DNA of 64,000 nucleotides from Desertifilum tharense IPPAS B-1220 (GCF_001746915.1 NZ_MJGC01000044.1:33866-97865), one strand, 5' to 3'; counted from the first letter of the stretch, positions 38,240-47,579 are shown. A program made the numbers and translations. The notes: generated by a model not told the origin, from the sequence alone.

Positions 38240-38577
38240 AAAAGGGAATTGGGAGTTGGGAGTTGGGGGGAGATGGGGAGGTGGGGAGATGGGGGGAAGA
38301 AGGGGAATTAGGAATTGGGAGTGGTTGGGGAAAGAGGGTGGGGGAAGAGTGCGCTTGTAGCGTAGCTAGCAGGCGTGCGAAGCAGTATTCCGAGTGGGAA
38401 AAAAAGTGCTATTGTGCGGTTCTTTATGCGTAGCAGTCTTCTCAGTCGGTATCTAGAACAATAACTGATTTACCTTCGTTCCCCCATCCTCTTCATTCCC
38501 CCAAATCCCAACTCCCAACTCCCAACTCCCAACTCCCTTCTTTCCCCCCATCTCCCCATCCCCCCATCTCCCCATCC
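38240..38577. repeat. STRR-like heptamer repeat island 3
   Basis: Left arm GGGAGTTGGGAGTTGG and GATGGGGA units (38243-38345), a unique core (about 38345-38470, containing AGAACAATAACTGATTTACC), right arm of CCCAACTCCCAACTCC (38506-38538) and CCCATCTCCCCATCC units (38547-38577). Arms are mutually inverted, so the island can fold on itself. No protein-coding sign. Confidence 0.85.
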
Positions 38578-38578
38578 T

Positions 38579-39025
38579 CTAATTCCGCCGTCGCTGCTGC
38601 ATTCTCTGATTGAGCATCTGACGTTGCTGTAGGGTTAACACTTCCCGCATTTCCAGCATATTTTCCAACTGTAAATCCGCCATCGCCGAACGCAGTTGTT
38701 GCACTTGGCGGTGCTTGTCGCGAATTTGATTGACAGGCGCATCGCTTGCCATTAACTGTTGTAACTCCTGATGAGCTTGGCGCAGCGATTGGCGAGACGA
38801 TTGCATTTGTCCTTGGTAGCGCTGGCGAATCGCTTGCATTTGCTGCATTTGCTGCGGGGTTAGGTTCAACTCCTGCATGATGCGATCGCCATTTTCCGGG
38901 CGATTTCTCGGCCCCTGCTGGGCGATTTGGAACACCTCTGGCATCGGTTGAGCAAACGCGATCGCGCCTGTACCTCCTAACAGGATCGCCAAAAGCGCAA
39001 CGAAGGAAACACGACGAACAAACAT
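38579..39025 (-). CDS. Spy/CpxP-like periplasmic LTxxQ protein
   Basis: 148-aa exported protein: signal peptide (RRVSFVALLAILLGGTGAIAFA) and a helical mature part rich in Gln, Met and Arg with two LTxxQ-type motifs (LNLTPQQMQQM and VLTLQQRQML), as in Spy, CpxP, ZraP and CnrX. These act as periplasmic chaperones or stress/metal sensors. It is the last gene of a three-gene operon with an anti-sigma-like protein (10-bp gap) and an ECF sigma factor, so a sensing or effector role in envelope stress is likely. Confidence 0.85.
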   Translation of the reverse strand: MFVRRVSFVALLAILLGGTGAIAFAQPMPEVFQIAQQGPRNRPENGDRIMQELNLTPQQMQQMQAIRQRYQGQMQSSRQSLRQAHQELQQLMASDAPVNQIRDKHRQVQQLRSAMADLQLENMLEMREVLTLQQRQMLNQRMQQRRRN

Positions 39026-39035
39026 AGACCTATCC

Positions 39036-39404
39036 TCAGTTTTCTTGACTTAATAGAGAAGGAGCATCCGGGAGTAACCAAATTTCGGCAGTTTCCATCG
39101 CCTCTGCCTCACCTCCTCCAAAAAACTCACCCCAATGGCGTTCGACATAAGCTTCGAGTTGGGCGACTTCCGCCTCCGATAACCCCCCGCGCGGAGAGAG
39201 GATACTATGGGTGGCGATCGCTGCTAAAAACCCAGCCGCCAGCGTTCCCGAAACCAGCCACAAAGGACGTTTAGGGCGACGATGAAACCGGGGAATCGCC
39301 TCCATAACCCGATCTTCTAATTCCGGTTGCGCCGGGGGAACCGGGGGACGATATTGGCGTAAAAACTCCACCACAGGTCGATCTTCCTCAGAGAACTGAC
39401 TCAT
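39036..39404 (-). CDS. putative membrane anti-sigma factor
   Basis: 122-aa protein with a cytoplasmic N-terminal part (about 1-48), one transmembrane helix (WLVSGTLAAGFLAAIATHSIL) and an acidic periplasmic tail. Its ATG overlaps the sigma-factor stop (ATGA), the usual arrangement for an anti-sigma partner. The zinc-binding HxxxCxxC motif of ZAS anti-sigma factors is absent. Assignment rests mainly on topology and operon position. Confidence 0.7.
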   Translation of the reverse strand: MSQFSEEDRPVVEFLRQYRPPVPPAQPELEDRVMEAIPRFHRRPKRPLWLVSGTLAAGFLAAIATHSILSPRGGLSEAEVAQLEAYVERHWGEFFGGGEAEAMETAEIWLLPDAPSLLSQEN

Positions 39405-39937
39405 AACTGTACTCCTTGCTGTTCTAGATATTTCCGCATCGCAGCGCGGGCGTGGAACAGGCGAGATTTCACAGTTCCGACCGGAATATTTAGGATAGCG
39501 GCAATTTCCTTTTGCGGCACATCCTCCAAGTCATGTAAAACAATGACAGCCCGTTGATCGAAGCTTAACGACTCCAACCCCCGTTGAACCAAATCCTGGT
39601 AATGCATCTGCATCCAATCCATCGGCGTGGCCGATTCTACAAACGTTTGCGCGATCGCTTCTGTATTGCGCGAATATTTAGTAAACTCTCGTCGGCGATC
39701 GACTGCCACATTCCAAGTAATGCGATATAACCAGGTGGAAAACTGCGCCTGCTGTCGCCATCGGGGTAATCCTTTCCAAACTCTTAAAAACACTTCTTGC
39801 ACCAAGTCATCTAAGCCATCAGCGCCACAGAGTTGATAAAGTGTAGACCGGACGCGCAACTGATAGCGGCGATAGAGGAGAACGTAACTGTGTTGGTCTC
39901 CTTGCAGACAACGACTCACTAATTCTCGGTCAGACAT
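39401..39937 (-). CDS. ECF-family RNA polymerase sigma factor
   Basis: 178-aa group IV sigma factor. Region 2: ELVSRCLQGDQHSYVLLYRRY, then GLDDLVQEVFLRVWKGLPRW and FSTWLYRITWNVAVDRRR; region 4: LESLSFDQRAVIVLHDLEDV and the helix-turn-helix PQKEIAAILNIPVGTVKSRLFHAR. ATG 39937 gives the usual family N-terminus; a GTG at 39997 would add 20 residues. First gene of the sigma / anti-sigma / Spy-like operon and probably autoregulated. Confidence 0.92.
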   Translation of the reverse strand: MSDRELVSRCLQGDQHSYVLLYRRYQLRVRSTLYQLCGADGLDDLVQEVFLRVWKGLPRWRQQAQFSTWLYRITWNVAVDRRREFTKYSRNTEAIAQTFVESATPMDWMQMHYQDLVQRGLESLSFDQRAVIVLHDLEDVPQKEIAAILNIPVGTVKSRLFHARAAMRKYLEQQGVQL

Positions 39938-40084
39938 AGAAGGGCATCTATCGTCAGAGGGATCGTCAGCGAGTCGGTAAGCTGGTATGACTGACACTGG
40001 GATAGTTTCCTCGCCGATTTGCGTGATTTCTCTGGTTTAGACTCTGGATTTCACCTCAAGGTTCAACCTTCCCCCCACCTTCTT

Positions 40085-40120
40085 CCCCACTCGGAACTCG
40101 GAACTCGGAACTCGGAACTT
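40085..40120. repeat. short CTCGGAA heptamer repeat upstream of the SDR gene
   Basis: About four to five head-to-tail CTCGGAA heptamers ending 4 bases before the first ATG of the SDR gene, where a ribosome-binding site would be expected. Related to the GAGTTCC repeat at 16537 (same heptamer, other strand). Confidence 0.85.
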
Positions 40121-40124
40121 GGTA

Positions 40125-41027
40125 ATGATGACAACTTCACCTGTAATTCTATTAACTGGCGCATCCTCTGGAATTGGGGCGGCTTGTGCGTTGGTTTTTG
40201 CTCAAAAAATTTCGGGGGTACGTTTGGCGATCGCGGCTCGTTCCCAAGATAAACTAGAAGCCCTCGCCGAAAAGTGCCGCAGTTTGGGGGCGGAGGTTTT
40301 GGTAATTCCCGCAGATTTGGGGAAGGTGGAACAAGCTGAAGCCGTTGCCCAAAAGACTTTAAGCCATTTTGGTCAAGTGGATGTTTTGATTAATAATGCA
40401 GGTTATGGACAAATGGGGCCGTTAGAGTTAATTCCCGCCGCCCAAGCCCAACGCCAGTTTGAGGTGAATGTGTTAGGGCCGTTAGCCTTAATTCGGGTCT
40501 TAATTCCCGCGATGCGCGATCGCGGCGGTGGCAGAATTATTAATGTCAGCTCTCTAGGCGGTCGAGTCGCCTTCCCCGTTGGCGGCCTCTATAGCGCTTC
40601 TAAACACGCCCTAGAAGGCTTAAGCGACTCCCTGCGCCGCGAAGTGAGTCCCTTTAATATTAAGGTGATTGTCGTTGAACCGGGCCCGGTGACAACCGAT
40701 TTCTTTACCGCATCGAGTCAGGTTGCACCTGAAGGTCTGCTATCGGCGAAGGATAGTCTTTATCAACCGGCGCTGGAAGTGGTCGAAAATATTGAACAGA
40801 AAACGGCGGCTTTGGCGTGGAGTTCCGAACGCGTCGCCAATGTCATTTTTAAAGCGATGATAGAGCGCTATCCTCGCGCCCGCTATGTAGCAGCCACCGC
40901 CGGAAACTTAATGTTACTGATGATGACTAAAGTTTTACCCACTTGGGCCGTAGATTTATTCTGGCAGAAGTTCTATGGTATCGATCGGGTTGAGAAAGCT
41001 TGGAAGCAAAAAAACAAAGCAAGTTAG
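40125..41027 (+). CDS. short-chain dehydrogenase/reductase
   Basis: 300-aa NAD(P)-dependent oxidoreductase. Cofactor motif LTGASSGIGAACALVF, NNAGYGQMG, catalytic Ser (INVSSLGGRVA) and Tyr-x3-Lys (GLYSASKHALEG). Extended C-terminus (residues 245-300) with a hydrophobic stretch (NLMLLMMTKVLPTWAVDLFW) suggests membrane association. Starts at ATG 40125 or 40128; the preceding sequence is heptamer repeat with no good ribosome-binding site. Substrate unknown. Confidence 0.9.
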   Translation: MMTTSPVILLTGASSGIGAACALVFAQKISGVRLAIAARSQDKLEALAEKCRSLGAEVLVIPADLGKVEQAEAVAQKTLSHFGQVDVLINNAGYGQMGPLELIPAAQAQRQFEVNVLGPLALIRVLIPAMRDRGGGRIINVSSLGGRVAFPVGGLYSASKHALEGLSDSLRREVSPFNIKVIVVEPGPVTTDFFTASSQVAPEGLLSAKDSLYQPALEVVENIEQKTAALAWSSERVANVIFKAMIERYPRARYVAATAGNLMLLMMTKVLPTWAVDLFWQKFYGIDRVEKAWKQKNKAS

Positions 41028-41135
41028 CTTCTAGGGCTGCGATCTAAAACACACCTTAATTGTGTTGTGGTTATCAAAGTTCGCTCTAATCCTCGTGTTA
41101 CCCTTAAATCCAAAACTTGTGCATCCTTAAACCGA

Positions 41136-42341
41136 ATGGACTTACTTGAGTATCAGGCAAAGGAACTCTTTCGCGAAATGGACATTCCTGTTTTGCCTTC
41201 GCAACGCATCGATCGTCCTACAGACCTCAAGGGATTGAAAATTCCCTATCCTGTTGTGCTAAAGTCTCAGGTGCGGGCTGGCGGACGTGGCAAAGCGGGC
41301 GGTGTCAAGTTTGTGGAAAATACGATTGATGCAGTCGCCGCAGCCCAAACGATTTTTCACTTACCCATTGTGGGCGAATACCCAGAAGTGTTGCTGGCTG
41401 AAGCCAAGTATAATGCCGATCGCGAGTTTTACCTGGCTGTTGTCCTTGATGCTGGCGCGAGACGCCCAATTTTACTCGGTTCTAAGATTGGCGGTATCGA
41501 TGCAGAAGCCGTCATGGAACAAATGCAACTGGTGGTGGTTGATGGTGAGTTTTCCCCCTTCTATGCGCGGCGGTTGGCGCTGAAGATGGGGTTAGAAGGG
41601 AATCTGATTCAAGCCGTCAGCGATATTTTAGAGAAAATGTATCAACTCTTTGTCCAAAAGGACTTAGATTTGGTGGAAATTAACCCGCTAGGGGTGAGTG
41701 CAACTGGGGAAGTGATGGCGCTAGATGGTAAGGTGACGGCTAATGATGATGCGATCGCCCGCCATCCTGATTTAGTCAAGTTGGTCACGAAAACCTCGAA
41801 TCGTCCTCAGATGACCTCTTCAATCGCTCAGTCTAGCCGAACGACGGAAGAAAAGGCTGCTGAGGGCGATTTTCCCATGCTGACGCTACATCCAGCTAGG
41901 GATGGGAATATTGGGGTGTTATGCAATGGCGCGGGTTTGCTGCTCACGACTTTAGACTTAATCTATTTAGCAGGAGGTAAACCGGCGAGTTTTCTCAATA
42001 TTGGCGAGGCGATCCTTCAGGCTTGGACGCCAACCGTTTTGTGCGATCGCCTAGAACGCGGGTTAGAGTTGATTACGCGGGATAAAAATGTTGAGGTGTT
42101 GCTGATTAACCTGCATTGTCATGCTACCGCAGGCGATCGCATGGCGGCGGTGATTGCTGAATATTGGCAGAAACGCGCCAGCAAAGCTCGGTTGCCCAAT
42201 GATTTTAAAATGATTTTGCGTCTGGTGAGCAGCGAATTCAGCCGCGCCCAGGAATCTCTCAAAGATTGTCCGGTAACAATTGTGGAAAACTTAGAACAAG
42301 CCATTCATCAAACAATGGGTTTAGTGAAAAGTAAAGCCTAA
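41136..42341 (+). CDS. sucC: succinyl-CoA synthetase beta subunit-like (ATP-grasp)
   Basis: 401-aa protein. N-terminal ATP-grasp MDLLEYQAKELF and KSQVRAGGRGKAGGVKFVEN match SucC; metal-binding LVEINPLGV and DGKVTANDDA are kept. In the C-terminal ligase domain NGAGLLLTTLDLIYLAGGKPASFL is kept, but the phosphate-loop DVGGGA is NIGEAI and the power-helix NIFGGI is NLHCHA. ATG 41136 is used. Followed after 83 bp by sucD. Either a divergent cyanobacterial succinyl-CoA synthetase or a related acyl-CoA ligase. Confidence 0.85.
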   Translation: MDLLEYQAKELFREMDIPVLPSQRIDRPTDLKGLKIPYPVVLKSQVRAGGRGKAGGVKFVENTIDAVAAAQTIFHLPIVGEYPEVLLAEAKYNADREFYLAVVLDAGARRPILLGSKIGGIDAEAVMEQMQLVVVDGEFSPFYARRLALKMGLEGNLIQAVSDILEKMYQLFVQKDLDLVEINPLGVSATGEVMALDGKVTANDDAIARHPDLVKLVTKTSNRPQMTSSIAQSSRTTEEKAAEGDFPMLTLHPARDGNIGVLCNGAGLLLTTLDLIYLAGGKPASFLNIGEAILQAWTPTVLCDRLERGLELITRDKNVEVLLINLHCHATAGDRMAAVIAEYWQKRASKARLPNDFKMILRLVSSEFSRAQESLKDCPVTIVENLEQAIHQTMGLVKSKA

Positions 42342-42424
42342 ACTTCGGTAATGGGTTGGCCAATCGCTTCGGAGTCAAGGACAATGGACAAGGAACGCTC
42401 TTAACTGGGATTGGCGGCGCAACA

Positions 42425-43339
42425 ATGAATTTCGATCCGGATACAAAAGTTTTGGTGCAAGGAATTGTCGAACCTTTGGGTTCAGTCCATGCTGCTTTGA
42501 TGAAGGAATATGGCACCAACATTGTAGCGGGAGTCAGTCCCGGTTATGGGGGCCAGGAAATACATGGCATTCCGGTGTTTGACTTGGTAGAACAAGCTAT
42601 CCCGGTGATGGGCGCTATTGATACTTCAATTATTTTTGTCCCCCCTTACCAACTGTTAGACGCAGCCCTAGAAGCGATCGCAGCAGGCATTCGGCAAATT
42701 ATTATTGTCACCACGGGTATCCCTCCCTTGGATATGGTGCAATTAGTTCGCCAAGCTGAAGCCACCGACACCCTAGTGGTGGGCCCCAACTGTCCGGGGA
42801 TTATCGTTCCCGGTAAAATTATGCTAGGGACGCATCCAGGTCACTTGTATCTTCCCGGTTCGGTTGGCGTCATTAGCTGTACGGGAACTCTGACCTATGA
42901 AATTGCCTACGAGTTAACGCAAGCCGGTATCGGTCAGTCTATTGTTGTGGGAATGGGTAGCGATGCCATTGTGGGTTCGTCTTTTTCCCAATGGTTGCAG
43001 ATGCTTGATGAAGACGAGCATACAGAAGCAATTGTCATTGTCGGCGAAACTGGGGGAAATGGTGCCGAAGAGAACGCAGCCCATTATATTGCAGAAGCGA
43101 TTGACAAACCTGCGATCGCCTATTTAGCCGGCCAGCACACCCCCCAAGAAAAACGCCGGGGACACGCAGCCACATTGATTGCTTCTAAATTATCGGTCAA
43201 AGAAGGTTTAACCGAAACGGACGATTGGGGAGCCGAACGCAAAATTCAAGCCTTCAAACAACATAAAATTCCCCTAGCAGACCGCCCCTCCACCCTGGTT
43301 AAATTGGTCAAAAAAGCCCTTAGCGCCAAGAAAAAGTAA
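42425..43339 (+). CDS. sucD: succinyl-CoA synthetase alpha subunit-like
   Basis: 304-aa partner of the upstream sucC. GPNCPGIIVPG, GTLTYEIAYELTQAGIGQS and IVGETGG are conserved, and a His is present at the phosphohistidine position (KRRGHAATL). However, the usual GHAGA context has become GHAAT, and the CoA-binding GFTGSQG near the N-terminus reads GIVEPLG. ATG 42425 is used; the frame upstream to 42356 overlaps nothing conserved. Together with sucC would interconvert succinyl-CoA and succinate if active. Confidence 0.85.
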   Translation: MNFDPDTKVLVQGIVEPLGSVHAALMKEYGTNIVAGVSPGYGGQEIHGIPVFDLVEQAIPVMGAIDTSIIFVPPYQLLDAALEAIAAGIRQIIIVTTGIPPLDMVQLVRQAEATDTLVVGPNCPGIIVPGKIMLGTHPGHLYLPGSVGVISCTGTLTYEIAYELTQAGIGQSIVVGMGSDAIVGSSFSQWLQMLDEDEHTEAIVIVGETGGNGAEENAAHYIAEAIDKPAIAYLAGQHTPQEKRRGHAATLIASKLSVKEGLTETDDWGAERKIQAFKQHKIPLADRPSTLVKLVKKALSAKKK

Positions 43340-43437
43340 CGTTCCCTCATCCCCCCATCGCGCCAATCACTCTCTTCTGATTTGCGGTCAATTGAATTGG
43401 GTAAAATAGGGTTCATCAATGATAAAAAGACCCAATC

Positions 43438-44028
43438 ATGACGCATTCTACTGATATTGCCACCCTAGCCCGGTGGATGGCTGCCGATTTTAGCAATCAA
43501 CATCAAGCCTTTGAAAATCCGCCCTTTTTTGCCCATATCCGCGTTTGTATGCGACCTTTACCCGTGGAATTGCTATCGGGGGCTAGCTTTTATGTCGAAC
43601 AAGCCTATGATTATATGTTGAATCAGCCCTATCGCTCGCGGGTGCTAAAGTTGATTGCTCAAAACGGGCATATTGAAATTGAAAACTATATCATTCACGA
43701 TGAAAAGAAGTTTTACGGAGCATCCCGCAACTTAGAACGCCTCCAAACCCTCAGCGCTGACGACTTGGAGAAATTGCCGGGATGCAATATGCAGGTGCAA
43801 TGGACGGGACACAGCTTTAAAGGGAACGTCGAACCCGGAAAAGGCTGTATTGTCGTGCGGAAAGGCAAAAACACCTATCTCGATAGCGAGTTTGAAATTG
43901 ACGATCAAAAGTTTATCAGTTTGGATCGCGGTTTAGATTTAGAAACCGACGAGCATGTTTGGGGTTCTGTGGCGGGGCCTTTTGATTTTGTCCGCTGGCA
44001 GAGTTTTGCGGATGAAGTCAAAGTTTAA
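43438..44028 (+). CDS. cpcT: phycocyanobilin lyase CpcT (CpeT/CpcT family)
   Basis: 196-aa T-type bilin lyase that attaches phycocyanobilin to Cys153 of phycocyanin beta. Starts with LARWMAADFSNQHQAFENPP; PFFAHIRVCMRPLP, SFYVEQAYDYMLNQPYRSRV and GCNMQVQWTGHSFKG are family markers. No phycocyanin genes are within the window. Assignment to CpcT over CpeT follows the phycocyanin/allophycocyanin context and is less certain than the family. Confidence 0.9.
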   Translation: MTHSTDIATLARWMAADFSNQHQAFENPPFFAHIRVCMRPLPVELLSGASFYVEQAYDYMLNQPYRSRVLKLIAQNGHIEIENYIIHDEKKFYGASRNLERLQTLSADDLEKLPGCNMQVQWTGHSFKGNVEPGKGCIVVRKGKNTYLDSEFEIDDQKFISLDRGLDLETDEHVWGSVAGPFDFVRWQSFADEVKV

Positions 44029-44040
44029 AACCCGCAGAAT

Positions 44041-44074
44041 TCCCCATCCCCGTTACCAATTTCAGGGATGGGGA
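44041..44074. terminator. hairpin between convergent cpcT and ctaB
   Basis: Perfect 10-bp arms TCCCCATCCC and GGGATGGGGA with a 14-base loop, in the 51-bp space between two convergent stops. No T run on either side, so a possible bidirectional terminator. Confidence 0.6.
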
Positions 44075-44079
44075 AGAGT

Positions 44080-45054
44080 TTAGGCATTGGGAATGGCGCT
44101 AACAATCATCCCAAAGCGATCGCTACAAGCGCTCACCACTTCATGGGTCATGGGTAAACTATCAATCACCATTCCCGTACACAGCAGCATTAAGTAGAGA
44201 ATTGAATATTTAAACAGAGATTTTGCTAACTGTTTATCCGTGGGATTTTGCAGGAGCAACCATGCTTTTTGCAAGAAGAAAATTCCCAGAATGACGGCAA
44301 TCAGGCCATAGACGATCCCGGCACTTCCCAAAGGATAAATCAAAATCAAGGAAACCGGAACCACAATTAGGGAATACAGCCAGATTTGCTGGGTGGTTGC
44401 TTCTTCCCCTTCCACAACGGGTAACATGGGGACGCCAACTTTGGCGTAGTCGTCGCGAATCATCAGCGCTAAGGCCCAGAAATGAGGCGGCGTCCACAGA
44501 AAAATTAAGGCAAATAATAACCACGGCGTCCAGCTTAAATCACCCGTGACCGCAGCCCATCCGACTAGGGGCGGAATGGCTCCGGCTGCGCCGCCAATGA
44601 CAATATTTTGGGTACTATGCCGTTTGAGGAGGTGAGTGTAAATCACCATATAAAAGGCGATCCCCGATAGCGCCAGCAAAGCCGCTAACAGGTTGGCAAA
44701 TACGGTGAGTAGGGTAAAGGAAAGGATGGCTAAAACAATCGCAAAAATTAGAGCATTGCGCGGTTGCACCCGTCCTGAAGGTAAGGGACGCTTGCGCGTG
44801 CGCTCCATTGCATAATCGATGTCTAGATCGTAAATGCAGTTGAGGGTTTGTGCAGATGCGGCCGCTAGGGTTCCGCCGAGAAGCGTCACTAGCAGGAGGA
44901 TGGGATCGACTTGACCTTGGGAGGCAATCCACATGCTAGCGGCGGTGGTAATCAGTAATAAGGGGATAATTCGGGGTTTGGTGAGTAAATAGTAATCGCG
45001 GATAACTTGCAGCAGTTTGGGTTGGGGAGAAGAAATCCCAATCGTTTCATGCAT
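44080..45054 (-). CDS. ctaB: protoheme IX farnesyltransferase (heme O synthase)
   Basis: 324-aa UbiA-family membrane prenyltransferase attaching farnesyl to heme b, first step to heme A for cytochrome oxidase. Hydrophobic segments throughout; substrate motif [23 protein letters not shown] holds the first Asp-rich site, and [30 protein letters not shown] the conserved loop. ATG at 45054 is preferred over the TTG at 45093. Downstream of ctaA (90 bp) on the same strand. Confidence 0.95.
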   Translation of the reverse strand: MHETIGISSPQPKLLQVIRDYYLLTKPRIIPLLLITTAASMWIASQGQVDPILLLVTLLGGTLAAASAQTLNCIYDLDIDYAMERTRKRPLPSGRVQPRNALIFAIVLAILSFTLLTVFANLLAALLALSGIAFYMVIYTHLLKRHSTQNIVIGGAAGAIPPLVGWAAVTGDLSWTPWLLFALIFLWTPPHFWALALMIRDDYAKVGVPMLPVVEGEEATTQQIWLYSLIVVPVSLILIYPLGSAGIVYGLIAVILGIFFLQKAWLLLQNPTDKQLAKSLFKYSILYLMLLCTGMVIDSLPMTHEVVSACSDRFGMIVSAIPNA

Positions 45055-45144
45055 GATTGAAGTAAATCTCAGTTTGGTTATGGACAGCAGCAAGGGTCAA
45101 CCCTCGCTGGGCGCGAGGTTGGGCAAATCTTCAAAAAACAGAGG

Positions 45145-46068
45145 TTAACGCAGGGTGGGAATGGGGGCTTTGAGTTCTCGCCAGCCTAAGACGGTGAAGG
45201 CAACGAGAACGCCGAGTAAGGATGCGCCAACGGCTTGATGCGCCACGGTTAGGGGTTCAACTTGCAGGTGCAGCCAGAAGGTGGCAACACCGAGGATAAT
45301 TTGTAGCAGCACTAACGCCCCGGCATAATGCGCGAGTTTGCGAAGGAGCGGATGTAGGGCGGGCGTGCGAAGCGCGAGGACAGTTAAGACGACGGTGGCG
45401 AGAGTGGGGGGCACTACACCCGCGATGTGGCTGTGCATGACGCCGCAGAGTTGAGCGCCTGCGAGACATTGGTGGAGGGCCCATTTGGAGGCGACCAAAG
45501 CGCCGAGCAAGCTTTGTAGATAGACTAAAATGGCGGCGCTCAGACCGATCCAGGGTAGTTTGCCAACAGCTCCGGTGCCTTGATAGGGCAATAGCAGGGT
45601 GCCAATGACAATCAGGGTTGAAAAGAACAGTAGGGCGGCTCCAAGATGAGCGGTGACGATATCAAAGCGTAGGAGTTCGGTAACGGTCAGTCCGCCGAGA
45701 ATTCCTTGAAAGACGATCAAACTAAGCGCGCCCAGGGCAGCCCAGGGCAACCATTTGGGGAGTTCTTGGCGATACCACCAGCTTAAACCCACCAGCGCGA
45801 TCGCCATTAGCCCGATTAAGCTGGCATCTAGACGGTGAAACCATTCTAGAAAAACTTGCAAATTCATCTGCTGGGTGGGGATGAGGGTGCCGTAACATAA
45901 CGGCCAGTCGGGACAGGCGAGTCCGGCGTTCATCACCCGCGTCGCGCTCCCAATTGCCATTAACAGCAACGTTGCGATCGCCATTTTAAACACGAGACTG
46001 CGAATCCGGTCTTGGGGATGAATTCGCTCTGCCGAGGTCAGATTTTGATGTAATACAGAGTCAGCCAT
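45145..46068 (-). CDS. ctaA: heme A synthase (COX15/CtaA)
   Basis: 307-aa membrane protein oxidising heme O to heme A. Eight hydrophobic segments; conserved ATRVMNAGLACPDWPLCYG with the Cys pair, EWFHRLDASLIG (heme-ligand His), VTAHLGAALLFF, MHSHIAGVVPP and LTVAHQAVGASLLG. ATG at 46068 is chosen over the longer frame to 46119. Divergent from ctaCDE across a 432-bp region. Confidence 0.95.
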   Translation of the reverse strand: MADSVLHQNLTSAERIHPQDRIRSLVFKMAIATLLLMAIGSATRVMNAGLACPDWPLCYGTLIPTQQMNLQVFLEWFHRLDASLIGLMAIALVGLSWWYRQELPKWLPWAALGALSLIVFQGILGGLTVTELLRFDIVTAHLGAALLFFSTLIVIGTLLLPYQGTGAVGKLPWIGLSAAILVYLQSLLGALVASKWALHQCLAGAQLCGVMHSHIAGVVPPTLATVVLTVLALRTPALHPLLRKLAHYAGALVLLQIILGVATFWLHLQVEPLTVAHQAVGASLLGVLVAFTVLGWRELKAPIPTLR

Positions 46069-46500
46069 GCGACACACCACAAGCGTCAAACGGTTAAGAA
46101 AGTCAGTCTTTTGCAGCAAGCAACCCGCAAATTTACAAAAATGCGATCGCTCGCCTCCTCAAGCTAGCACTTCACTCCATCAAGCTGGCGCGACTTGAGA
46201 CAGAATTCGACTCCTGTTGCTCTTACTTTAGTCAACCCCTCTGCTAGGACGGTCAAGCTTTGGCATTTCTTTTGGTTTGAAGGCGTTTCCCCCGAAACCC
46301 AGGCAACCAAACGTTAAAAAAAGTATAAGGATAACCCGCAGATACAGTTTCAGAGCCATCTGGTGCTTTAACGTGGTAGGTAGTCTCGCCGCTCGTGTCA
46401 GAGAAGACCTAACCTCAGAAGTGCGATCGGATAGCCTAGATTGAGTTAACCTAACTCACCAATAGACAAGTTTCGGAAGAAATTCGAGAACGAACCAACC
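46069..46500. promoter_or_regulatory. divergent promoter region ctaA / ctaC
   Basis: 432 bp, no gene called. Should hold promoters for the heme A biosynthesis pair and for the oxidase operon. An AT-rich element (GTTAAAAAAAGTATAAGGAT, about 46313-46332) could be a -10 region for ctaC. I see no clear operator. Confidence 0.4.
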
Positions 46501-47505
46501 GTGAATATTCCAAGTAACATTACAACGTTAATTGCCGGGATCGTGCTGACCCTTGTCAGCCTATGGGTTGGTCAAAATCATGGACTCCTGCCCGTGGCTG
46601 CTTCCGAGGAGGCGGGGCGGGTCGATGGTTTATTTAACACGATGATGACAATTGCCACTGGCTTATTTTTAATTGTCCAAGGCGTGTTGATCTACTCTGC
46701 CATACGCTTTCGGAAACGTCCGGGGGACGACACCGACGGCCCTCCGATTCGGGGCAACATTCCCCTAGAGATTGTCTGGACGGCGATCCCGGCAACGATC
46801 ATTCTGGTGATCGGCGTCTACAGTTTTGATGTGTACAATAGCATGGGCGGTCTTGACCCAATGGCGTCTCACGACCATCGCGCTCAAGAAATGGCTCATC
46901 AGCCCGGATCGGCGATCGCAGCTCCCTTACCGGGCACAGAAGCGGCAAAACCCGCCCCATCTAAACAAGTTGCCCTCGGCGTTGGAGCCTCTCCAGGCAC
47001 TCAAGGTCAAGTGGCTGACTTAACCGTCAATGTTATGGGCTTGCAGTTTGCTTGGATCTTTACCTACCCAGACAGCGGCGTGACCACCAGCGAACTTCAC
47101 ATTCCCGTGGGCAAAGAAGTCCAACTCAACATTACCGCCCAAGATGTGTTACACGCGTTTTGGTTGCCCCAGTTTAGACTCAAACAAGATGCCATTCCGG
47201 GGCGACCGAGCGAACTGCGCTTTAAAGCCCAAAAAGTCGGCGAATATCCCATCGTCTGTGCCGAATTGTGCGGTTCCTATCATGGAGCCATGAAGTCTCA
47301 AATCTTTGTTGAATCTCCTGAAGATTTTGACGCTTGGCTGCAAAGCCAAATTGCTGCAAACTCAGACAACCTGCAACAAGCCGTCGCCTATGGCTCCGAG
47401 CGCTCTGAAGCCGACTATTTGGCCGCTCGTGCCCCTGAGTTAGGGATTGATGTCAATACCCTTGGGCAAGTTCGCCCTCCTGCGGCTCACCATCACGCAA
47501 TCTAA
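46501..47505 (+). CDS. ctaC: cytochrome c oxidase subunit II
   Basis: 334-aa subunit carrying the CuA centre. Two N-terminal membrane helices (NITTLIAGIVLTLVSLWVG and TMMTIATGLFLIVQGVLIY), then the periplasmic/lumenal cupredoxin domain with CAELCGSYHGAM, where both Cys, the Glu backbone, His and Met bind CuA. A variable insert (residues about 120-180, His/Pro/Ala-rich) precedes the domain. The start is GTG at 46501. First gene of ctaC-ctaD-ctaE. Confidence 0.96.
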   Translation: MNIPSNITTLIAGIVLTLVSLWVGQNHGLLPVAASEEAGRVDGLFNTMMTIATGLFLIVQGVLIYSAIRFRKRPGDDTDGPPIRGNIPLEIVWTAIPATIILVIGVYSFDVYNSMGGLDPMASHDHRAQEMAHQPGSAIAAPLPGTEAAKPAPSKQVALGVGASPGTQGQVADLTVNVMGLQFAWIFTYPDSGVTTSELHIPVGKEVQLNITAQDVLHAFWLPQFRLKQDAIPGRPSELRFKAQKVGEYPIVCAELCGSYHGAMKSQIFVESPEDFDAWLQSQIAANSDNLQQAVAYGSERSEADYLAARAPELGIDVNTLGQVRPPAAHHHAI

Positions 47506-47579
47506 ATCAAGTCTGCGGAAGGTTTCTGAGTGACTGTTTAGCAACAGTTAGCCCAAACCCGAATTACTAACACGGTCTT

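Noticed and set aside
38104..38433. 109-codon plus-strand frame
   Set aside because: Antisense to the esterase and then runs into the repeat island.
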